Shown: positions 57,998 to 64,000 of the stretch, piece by piece
Layout: each line of letters opens with the position of its first letter
How positions within the stretch are numbered: the first letter of the stretch is position 1
Source: Alphaproteobacteria bacterium AO1-B
GTDB lineage: Bacteria; Pseudomonadota; Alphaproteobacteria; Rhizobiales; Stappiaceae
Assembly: GCA_001890945.1 (NCBI GenBank)
Contig: MLAX01000002.1
Coordinates: 682,001 to 746,000, forward strand
Reading direction: 5' to 3'
Length of the DNA stretch: 64,000 bases
Position numbers and translations under genes: made by a program
The notes under the pieces: model-generated
Database searches by the model: none
Seen by the model: the letters and a program-made list of their open reading frames with translations, nothing else
Told to the model about the DNA's origin: nothing

Positions 57998-59608
57998 CTA
58001 CATTGCGCCAACTTTCTGGTCTTCCAGTATCATGTCGGACACTTTCTCACCGATCATGATTGCTGGAGCGTTGGTATTGCCCGAGACGATTTCGGGCATG
58101 ATCGAGCAGTCAGCGATACGCAGTCCCTCAATGCCGTGAACGCGCAGTCGCTCGTCGACAACGGCGCCTTCGCCTTTGCCCATCTTGCAGGTGCCTGTTG
58201 GATGATAGATTGTCGTCGAGTTATTCCGCGCCCAGTCGAGCGTGGCTTCGTAGTCGTCGATATCAAGCGAGGCGTCCGGCCTGAATTCTTCTGAAACCTT
58301 ATGCTTCAGCGGAGCATGCTGAGCGATGCGCCGGGCGATGTTGATACCGGCCACGATCGTCCGGCGATCGGTCTCTGTCGACAGGTAGTTTGGATGTATT
58401 TTCGGATAAACGCTGGCATCCGGCGACGCAAGACGGATTTCACCGCGGCTTTCCGGGCGAAGTTGACAAACCGACATCGTAAATGCCGAAAACGGATGAA
58501 CGCCTTCACCAGGACTGTCGGCTGACCAAGGCTGGACATGGAACTGGATGTCCGGCGTATCAACGTGATCACCTGTGCGCAGGAACCCCGTCGCCAAGCT
58601 GGCGGCCATCGTCATCGGTCCGGCCCGGAACAGCGCATATTTCAATGCGATACGTGCCTGGTTGAGTAGGCTCCGCACTTCGTCGTTCAAAGTTGGTTCG
58701 TTACACTTAAAGACAAGGCGCGCCTGTAGATGGTCCTGCAAATTCCTACCGACGCCCGGCAGGTCAGCAACAATATCAATACTGTGTTCTTTAAGGTGTT
58801 GGGCCTCTCCGATACCCGACACCATCAAAAGCTGCGGTGAGCCGATTGCGCCCGCCGAAAGAATGACTTCTGCGCCGGCCTTTACAGTATGCTCGCGCCC
58901 TTCAGTGTCGCGATAGACGACACCTGTTGCGCGGCGCCCTTCAAAAAGGATGCGCGTCGTTGCTGCCCGGGTCACAATCTGAAGGTTCGAACGCGACTGG
59001 ACCGGCTTTAGGAAAGCAACCGCAGAGGAGCATCGCCGTCCATTCCGGGTCGTGAGTTGAAAATACCCCACGCCTTCCTGTTCAGCGCCATTGTAGTCGG
59101 GATTGAGAGGATACCCTGCAGCCTGGGCTGCCTCCACCCAGGCATCGCAAATGGGCCTTTGCAGGCGCATGTCCGATACCGACAACGGACCGCCCTGCCC
59201 GTGGTATGCATCAGCGCCACGCTCTTGATCTTCCGAGCGCTTGAAAAGCGGTAGGACGTCATCCCAGCCCCAGCCTGTATTCCCCATTTGACGCCAGCGG
59301 TCATAATCTTGCGGTTGCCCGCGAACATAGAGAAGGCCGTTGAGAGACGAAGACCCTCCGAGCACTTTCCCTCGCGGCCAGTCAAGTTGCCGGCCATTCA
59401 ATCCTGGATCTGGCTCTGTCTTGTAACACCAGTCGACACTGGGGTTATGCATGGTCTTGAAGTAACCGACCGGAATGTGGATCCACGGGTTTCGATCCGC
59501 GCCGCCCGCTTCCAGAAGGATGACCTTGGTGTTCGGATTCGCACTCAGCCGATTTGCGATCACGCATCCCGCCGAACCGGCGCCGACGACCACAAAATCT
59601 GCTTCCAT
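57998..59608 (-). CDS. iseJ: GMC family dehydrogenase, probable isethionate dehydrogenase
   Basis: A 536-residue choline-dehydrogenase-like flavoprotein. It opens ADFVVVGAGSAGCVIANRLS (FAD motif), then LDWPRGKVLGGSSSLNGLLYVRG (GMC signature 1), GAIGSPQLLMVSGIG (signature 2), and the active-site His/Asn in TTIYHPTGTCKMG and GNTNAPAIMIGEK. GMC enzymes oxidise alcohols. The family includes the IseJ isethionate dehydrogenases, and the placement next to xsc, a TRAP transporter and an IclR regulator supports that role: isethionate to sulfoacetaldehyde. The symbol is by context, since a choline or other alcohol dehydrogenase would look similar alone. GGAGGG precedes the start. Confidence 0.82.
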   Translation of the reverse strand: MEADFVVVGAGSAGCVIANRLSANPNTKVILLEAGGADRNPWIHIPVGYFKTMHNPSVDWCYKTEPDPGLNGRQLDWPRGKVLGGSSSLNGLLYVRGQPQDYDRWRQMGNTGWGWDDVLPLFKRSEDQERGADAYHGQGGPLSVSDMRLQRPICDAWVEAAQAAGYPLNPDYNGAEQEGVGYFQLTTRNGRRCSSAVAFLKPVQSRSNLQIVTRAATTRILFEGRRATGVVYRDTEGREHTVKAGAEVILSAGAIGSPQLLMVSGIGEAQHLKEHSIDIVADLPGVGRNLQDHLQARLVFKCNEPTLNDEVRSLLNQARIALKYALFRAGPMTMAASLATGFLRTGDHVDTPDIQFHVQPWSADSPGEGVHPFSAFTMSVCQLRPESRGEIRLASPDASVYPKIHPNYLSTETDRRTIVAGINIARRIAQHAPLKHKVSEEFRPDASLDIDDYEATLDWARNNSTTIYHPTGTCKMGKGEGAVVDERLRVHGIEGLRIADCSIMPEIVSGNTNAPAIMIGEKVSDMILEDQKVGAM

Positions 59609-59717
59609 TTTCAAAAAACCCTCCATCAGATGCAATTATCTCTATGCAAGTTACCAATACTAATCTAGCTTTTTTTGATAAGTTAAGTATCATTAATTCA
59701 CAAAATGGGAGGAATAA
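59609..59717. promoter_or_regulatory. Divergent promoter region of the sulfonate locus with inverted repeat
   Basis: This 109-base AT-rich gap must hold promoters for both the dehydrogenase (left) and the TRAP genes (right). TGATA-AGTTAAG-TATCA (59676-59692) is an inverted repeat with 5-bp arms and an AT-rich core, a reasonable candidate site for the IclR-type regulator encoded at 63098. The TRAP side has a strong GGGAGG before its ATG. Confidence 0.45.
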
Positions 59718-60947
59718 ATGGGAATTTATGATCGCATAAAGGGTGTCTCGCGCCGAGATTTCTTCAAAATTGCAGGAACTTACGGCATGAGCTCGACGCT
59801 CTTTGCCGCAGGCGCGTTCGGCGGTGTGATGACGGCTGCGAACCTCGCCAGAGCGGCAGAGTCCACTTACAACAAGCGCTTCGCAAAGGACGCCAAACAC
59901 ACCCTGAAGTTCGGCGCGGCCGGATTCAACCCGCAAAACTTGTTGATCGAGCGAGCCGGCTGTCTTGAGTTCGCTCGTGACCTGGAGGAGCGCACGGACG
60001 GAGAAATCCGCATCGAATTCATCGGCAATAACCAGATTTGCGGGCAGCTCTCGTGCGTCGAGAAAGCACAGCAGGGGATCATCGATCTCTACGCCGCGTC
60101 CACCCAGAATTCAGCCGGTGGTGCGCCCTACCTCAACGTCCTTGACTATGCGTATATGTTCCGCAGCCGGGCTGACCAGTACTACTTCATGTACTCACCG
60201 GAATCGCAACGGATCCTACGTGAGCCGTTCGAGAAGCGTCACGGACTGAAGTTCCTGTTCACACACGCTGAACTTCGGGGCATCCAGCTCGGCCTGTCCT
60301 GGCAAGACAAGGAAACAGTCACCTCGATTGACCAACTCGCAGGCACCAAGAACCGCGTTACGGGAACGCAGCTTGGCCGGATCGCCATGAACGCACTCAA
60401 CCTGAACCCCGTACCTGTCGCATGGGAAGAAACCCTTGACGGCCTCAAGCAAGGGCTGATCGATGGCGCCGAGACATGGGCTTCTGCCGTGGCCTACGCC
60501 AACATGTCACCGGTTGTAAGCCAATGTGTCGACCTGCGGTTCTTCTGCGGTACCGAACACACGGCGATGACCGTATCAACCTTCGACAGCCTGAGTGGCG
60601 AGTTGCAGGATGCCGTTATGGAATCCTCATACCTCACCCAAGTTCACGTGCAGGCAGCAAACGAGGCCGCTCTCGTCAATACCGTCGGTTTCTCCAACCC
60701 GCAGTTGCCGGACACGATCTTCGCCCAGAACAATGTTCGGGTTGCGTCTCTGTCGGATGCTGAAATTCGTAAGGCCGAAGAAATGTGCTCGCCGGAGTTC
60801 CAACCGCAGCTCTGGGAGCAGTGGCGCGAACGGATTAACGGCTGGGCCGGTGGCATCGACACCTACCAGGATATTTACAACGAGGTGCGCAACAACCCGC
60901 ACACCCTCGCTGAAAATGTCGAACCGCGCCGTTGGTGGAAAGGCTGA
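59718..60947 (+). CDS. TRAP transporter substrate-binding protein (DctP family)
   Basis: A 409-residue periplasmic binding protein. The N-terminus has a twin-arginine motif (SRRDFFKIAG) and a hydrophobic stretch ending near NLARAAES, so Tat export is likely. The DctP domain shows LKFGAAGFNPQN, FARDLEERTDGEIRIEFIGNNQ, LSWQDKETVTSIDQLAGTKNRVTGTQ (given by position, residues ~194-219) and the conserved Arg region of TRAP ligand carboxylate/sulfonate binding. In the context of xsc and the GMC dehydrogenase the ligand is probably isethionate (IseK-like). Spacing of 114 bases to the next subunit includes a hairpin. Confidence 0.87.
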   Translation: MGIYDRIKGVSRRDFFKIAGTYGMSSTLFAAGAFGGVMTAANLARAAESTYNKRFAKDAKHTLKFGAAGFNPQNLLIERAGCLEFARDLEERTDGEIRIEFIGNNQICGQLSCVEKAQQGIIDLYAASTQNSAGGAPYLNVLDYAYMFRSRADQYYFMYSPESQRILREPFEKRHGLKFLFTHAELRGIQLGLSWQDKETVTSIDQLAGTKNRVTGTQLGRIAMNALNLNPVPVAWEETLDGLKQGLIDGAETWASAVAYANMSPVVSQCVDLRFFCGTEHTAMTVSTFDSLSGELQDAVMESSYLTQVHVQAANEAALVNTVGFSNPQLPDTIFAQNNVRVASLSDAEIRKAEEMCSPEFQPQLWEQWRERINGWAGGIDTYQDIYNEVRNNPHTLAENVEPRRWWKG

Positions 60948-60966
60948 TATAGTCCCAATGCCTATC

Positions 60967-61006
60967 GCCGGAGGGCCTCCGCAAAGAGTGTGTGAGGGCC
61001 TCCGGC
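60967..61006 (+). promoter_or_regulatory. Hairpin between TRAP binding-protein and membrane-subunit genes
   Basis: GCCGGAGG and CCTCCGGC form a perfect 8-bp stem around a 24-base loop, with two more pairs inside. No T-run follows. Such hairpins often stabilise the upstream mRNA, so that the binding protein is made in excess over the membrane subunits. Confidence 0.5.
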
Positions 61007-61061
61007 AAAGAACAAATGACCGGATAATCCCGGCGACAATAGGAAACAGGGAGGACGGCCG

Positions 61062-61730
61062 ATGGAGCTCTGGTCCGATTTGGCAGCGCTCATCAGCGCG
61101 CTTGGAAGTCAGGATTCTTGGACGATCCGGCAGGCGCTTTCACCTAATACGGTCTACATTTTCGGTGCTGTTTTCCTCGCGATCTCAGGTATGCTGCTTG
61201 CCTGGATCTACCACCATGTCCCCGTCATTGAACGCTACTTCGAACGGACCGTCATGGTGACTTGCTATCTCCTAACAGCGGCGATCATCTTCTGGGGTGT
61301 TATTGACCGTTTCGTCTTCTCAAATCAGCAACCTTGGTCAACCACCATTCCTCCGTTTCTTTTCATGATCATGGCGCTCTTCGGGGGGGCCTACAATATC
61401 CGGATGCGGACGCATCTCAGCTTCTCTGAATTCCGAATGATCATGCCGCGGACGGCACAGTTCGCCTGTCTGCTTCTCGATTTCGTTCTTTGGTTCGGCT
61501 TCGCGCTTATTCTTCTCGTGACGACCCTGCGCGTTGTTGCGCTGTCCGCTTCGAACTTTCAAATCGTTCTGGGAACAGACAATACGATGCAATGGTGGTT
61601 CCTGTTGTCGGCTCCCATCGCCGCGACCCTCATGGCGGCGCGTGCGGTTGAAAACATCGAAGATGACATAAAAAATATGCGCGCTGGCAAGCCCCTCCTC
61701 CGGCAGGCGGTTATTGGAGGAGATACCTGA
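61062..61730 (+). CDS. TRAP transporter small permease (DctQ family)
   Basis: A 222-residue membrane protein with four spans, the layout of DctQ. The first helix is near residues 27-46 (VYIFGAVFLAISGMLLAWIY), and WGVIDRFVFSNQQPW and GGAYNIRMRTHLSF correspond to the conserved loops. A C-terminal charged tail follows. GGGAGG precedes the ATG. The stop shares a base with the start of the large subunit (TGATG). It is inferred to be IseL-like. Confidence 0.85.
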   Translation: MELWSDLAALISALGSQDSWTIRQALSPNTVYIFGAVFLAISGMLLAWIYHHVPVIERYFERTVMVTCYLLTAAIIFWGVIDRFVFSNQQPWSTTIPPFLFMIMALFGGAYNIRMRTHLSFSEFRMIMPRTAQFACLLLDFVLWFGFALILLVTTLRVVALSASNFQIVLGTDNTMQWWFLLSAPIAATLMAARAVENIEDDIKNMRAGKPLLRQAVIGGDT

Positions 61731-63088
61731 TGACGGATGGAACCCTTGTCACGCTGATCTCCGTCGGAGTTACGATACTCTTCATGCTGGGCGTCCCGGT
61801 GTTTTTGGTGATTGCCTATTGGGTGGTTGGCTGCTCATTCGTTCTTGGGCTGACCCTCGACAACATGGGCGCCGAGATCCTTAACGTCTTCAACAAGGGC
61901 TTCGCGCTTCTCGCGATGCCGCTTTTCATTCTAACTGGGGATCTGATCAACAAGTCCGGAATTGCCCGGCGGCTGTCGGACTTCGCTTATGCTTGTCTTG
62001 GGTGGCTTCGAGGCGGGCTCGCCATGGCCTCACTCGGCGCATGCGGTCTGTTTGCCGCGATTTCGGGTTCAAACTCCGCCACCACCGCAACGATCGGTTC
62101 GATGTTGCATCCCGAAATGGTCAAGGGCGGCTATGATGAGCGCTTCTCCGCTGCAACAGCAGCAGCAGGTGGAACTGTCGGTATCATTATCCCACCGTCG
62201 ATTATTTTCATCGTCTATGGGTTTCTTATGAACTTGCCGATTTCGGACCTTTTCGTTGCGGGTATCGTGCCCGGCGCGCTCATGGTCATCGGAATGCAAT
62301 TCGCCTGCTGGATTATTTGCCGCATCAACGGTTGGGGCTTTTTGATCCCACTCCAGTTGAACCGCGTGCTTAAAACCGCTTTCGGTGCATGGCTTGGCTT
62401 TTTTGCAATCGGTCTTGTCCTTTGGGGCATCTACACCGGGAAGTTTTCACCGACCGAAGCAGCAGGTGTCACAGTTGGTTTCTGTATTATCGCAGGGCTT
62501 CTATCCTGGCTCGTCAGCCGCCTGACGCGACAGAACCGCGATCGCACGTGGCAGGAAAAGAACTATGCGGAAATGCTGGTCGTCGAGGGCTTCACGCTCT
62601 GGCAGGTGCCGGGGATCACGATGCGTTCGGCCGAGATCACCGGCATCCTTGCTCCGTTGATCGCAATTTCTGTGGTGATGCAACAGATCCTATCGCTACT
62701 CGGAGCGCAGCAGGTTATCGGCGATTTCGTAACCTCCATGGGCGGTTACTATGCGGTTTTGTTTACCGCGATGATCATCGTGTTTTTCTCCGGCATGGTG
62801 TTGGAATCCCTTCCGGTCACGATCATTCTTGCGCCTATCCTTGCCCCGATCGCTGCAAGTGTGGGTGTCGATCCGATCCACTTCTCGGTAATCTTTCTCG
62901 TTGGCGCTTCTATCGGGTTTATTACACCGCCTTACGGACTAAACCTTTATGTGGCATCTGGCGTAACGGGAGTGCCATATTTCCGGCTCTTGCGCTATAC
63001 GGTGCCTTATCTGGTAGCGCTGATCGGAGTATGGATATTTGTTTCTCTTACGCCCGAGGTCGCGCTATTCTTGCTTCCAGACAGATAG
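61730..63088 (+). CDS. TRAP transporter large permease (DctM family)
   Basis: A 452-residue channel subunit with about twelve spans. DctM landmarks are FALLAMPLFILTGDLINKSGIARRL (residues ~55-78), AISGSNSATTATIGSMLHPEM with the conserved Ser/Thr-rich loop, GGTVGIIIPPSIIFIVYG, and near the end ASIGFITPPYGLNLYVASG. It is sodium-driven in the family. It is translationally coupled to DctQ and followed by the IclR gene after nine bases. Confidence 0.9.
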   Translation: MTDGTLVTLISVGVTILFMLGVPVFLVIAYWVVGCSFVLGLTLDNMGAEILNVFNKGFALLAMPLFILTGDLINKSGIARRLSDFAYACLGWLRGGLAMASLGACGLFAAISGSNSATTATIGSMLHPEMVKGGYDERFSAATAAAGGTVGIIIPPSIIFIVYGFLMNLPISDLFVAGIVPGALMVIGMQFACWIICRINGWGFLIPLQLNRVLKTAFGAWLGFFAIGLVLWGIYTGKFSPTEAAGVTVGFCIIAGLLSWLVSRLTRQNRDRTWQEKNYAEMLVVEGFTLWQVPGITMRSAEITGILAPLIAISVVMQQILSLLGAQQVIGDFVTSMGGYYAVLFTAMIIVFFSGMVLESLPVTIILAPILAPIAASVGVDPIHFSVIFLVGASIGFITPPYGLNLYVASGVTGVPYFRLLRYTVPYLVALIGVWIFVSLTPEVALFLLPDR

Positions 63089-63097
63089 GGAAACTGA

Positions 63098-63877
63098 ATG
63101 TCGGTAGACGCAGAAGCGGATGCAAAGGGACAAATTCCGACGAACCTGAGGCTTTTGCTGATCTTCGAAGAGGTCGCACGCTCCGGGGTTCCGGTTACTG
63201 GCGCCACATTGGCCGAGACACTGAACCTGCCCAAACCCACTGTTTACAGGCTTTTGACCACAGCAGAAGAAGAAGGGTTTCTACAGCGCGACGTCGACGG
63301 TAAATCCTTTGGGCCGGGGCGCAGGCTCCGCCACCTTGCAGGCAACACGCTGTCATCGCAACGGATGAGGACCGAGCGATTGATCGTGATGAAAGCCCTG
63401 GCCGAGGAGGTGGGCGAGACGTGTAATCTCGCTGCGCCCGGCCGGTTTGGAATGGTTTATCTTGACCGAGTCGAAACGCATTGGCCGTTGCGCATTCAGC
63501 TGCGCATTGGGTCTCATGTCCCGTTCCATTGCACGGCAAGCGGTAAGATGTACTTGTCGTCATTGCGAACGGAGAAGCTGGACCGCTTGCTGTCCTGGAT
63601 GGAGTTCGAGAAACACACGCCAAAAACAATCACCGATAAAAATCTTTTGCGTGAGGAGCTCGCAACGACCCGGACCAGGGGCTATTCAACCGACAATGAA
63701 GAATTGCTGGAAGGCATGGCAGCGATTGCAGTGCCCCTGAAGGATAGCGAAGGCCGATTGCTTACGACGCTCTCCATACACGCACCCGTACAACGTTTGT
63801 CCTTCGAAAACCTTGTATCGGTGTTGCCAGCTTTGCGGGAGGCAGCCGCCAAGATCGAGGAACTCGCGCTAAACTGA
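63098..63877 (+). CDS. IclR family transcriptional regulator of the sulfonate locus
   Basis: A 259-residue IclR protein. The N-terminal winged helix covers residues ~16-80 (LLLIFEEVARSGVPVTGATLAETLNLPKPTVYRLL, given by position, with the recognition helix LPKPTVYRLL), and the C-terminal effector domain has HCTASGKMYLSSL and RGYSTDNEELLEGMAAIAVPL, both conserved in the family. It is the last gene of the TRAP operon, nine bases after DctM. Characterised isethionate loci carry an IclR-type IseR, so control of both divergent units is likely. The remaining bases to the window end (63878-64000) show no feature. Confidence 0.9.
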   Translation: MSVDAEADAKGQIPTNLRLLLIFEEVARSGVPVTGATLAETLNLPKPTVYRLLTTAEEEGFLQRDVDGKSFGPGRRLRHLAGNTLSSQRMRTERLIVMKALAEEVGETCNLAAPGRFGMVYLDRVETHWPLRIQLRIGSHVPFHCTASGKMYLSSLRTEKLDRLLSWMEFEKHTPKTITDKNLLREELATTRTRGYSTDNEELLEGMAAIAVPLKDSEGRLLTTLSIHAPVQRLSFENLVSVLPALREAAAKIEELALN

Positions 63878-64000
63878 TCCAAGCCACCTCAAAAGAAGGT
63901 TTCTGCGCGATAGAAGTTAAGCCTGAATGGCGTTTCCCGCGAAAGCGCAGGCACGTGACTTCAGCTGAAACAGGTCACCTAGGGTTGGGGGTGGAGAAAG

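Overview
The window reads as chromosome of an alphaproteobacterium, most likely Hyphomicrobiales (Rhizobiales) and perhaps the marine-associated Stappiaceae (Labrenzia/Roseibium/Stappia type). This is inferred from gene content: a rhizobial-type phosphatidylcholine synthase, the tgt-queA-cyclophilin-cyclophilin-coaD-gyrA neighbourhood, an IalB-family exported protein, HspQ, eno-kdsA, and moderately high GC with strong GGAG-type ribosome sites. Genes are dense. I see no insertion sequences, prophage genes, CRISPR arrays or rRNA. One tRNA (Gln, CTG anticodon) is present.

Layout. 1-3.1 kb: edge of a membrane-anchored protein, a membrane alpha/beta-hydrolase and a convergent patatin-like phospholipase. 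3.2-13.3 kb: one long minus-strand operon, uraH-xdhA-xdhB-xdhC-ABC ATPase-permease-permease-BMP binding protein, closed by a clear terminator. It couples purine/nucleobase uptake to xanthine oxidation and 5-hydroxyisourate hydrolysis. Upstream, on the same strand, lie a LysR regulator and a quinone oxidoreductase. 15.4-22.4 kb: mixed housekeeping (phosphatidylcholine synthase, DUF2182, UbiH-like monooxygenase, AEC carrier, lipid A-type acyltransferase, CitE-like CoA lyase with a TTG start). 22.4-30.5 kb: hspQ with a hairpin leader, IalB, a YejA-like peptide-binding protein, a degenerate adenylate-forming enzyme, a degenerate REC-REC-GGDEF protein, a FrnE-like DsbA and a JmjC/cupin oxygenase. 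30.5-54.5 kb: core information and cell-envelope genes (eno, kdsA, galU, tgt, queA, two cyclophilins, coaD, gyrA, guaA, an RsmB-type methyltransferase, guaB, rlmE, ppx) with small exported and hypothetical genes between them.

54.8-63.9 kb, just past tRNA-Gln, is a catabolic locus that fits isethionate (2-hydroxyethanesulfonate) use. A TRAP transporter (substrate protein, small and large membrane subunits) and an IclR regulator run rightward. A GMC-family dehydrogenase, sulfoacetaldehyde acetyltransferase (xsc) and a TauE/SafE-type exporter run leftward from a shared intergenic region. The inferred path is uptake, oxidation to sulfoacetaldehyde, phosphorolytic cleavage by Xsc to acetyl phosphate plus sulfite, and sulfite export. 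No phosphotransacetylase gene is seen in the window.

I do not see an unmistakably new system. The most unusual items are the adjacent pair of signature-poor proteins (adenylate-forming and REC-REC-GGDEF), the purine uptake-oxidation operon with an operator-like inverted repeat, long perfect inverted repeats before hspQ and the cupin gene, loss of canonical zinc ligands in Tgt, and a 235-residue basic low-complexity extension on the Ppx/GppA protein co-transcribed with rlmE.
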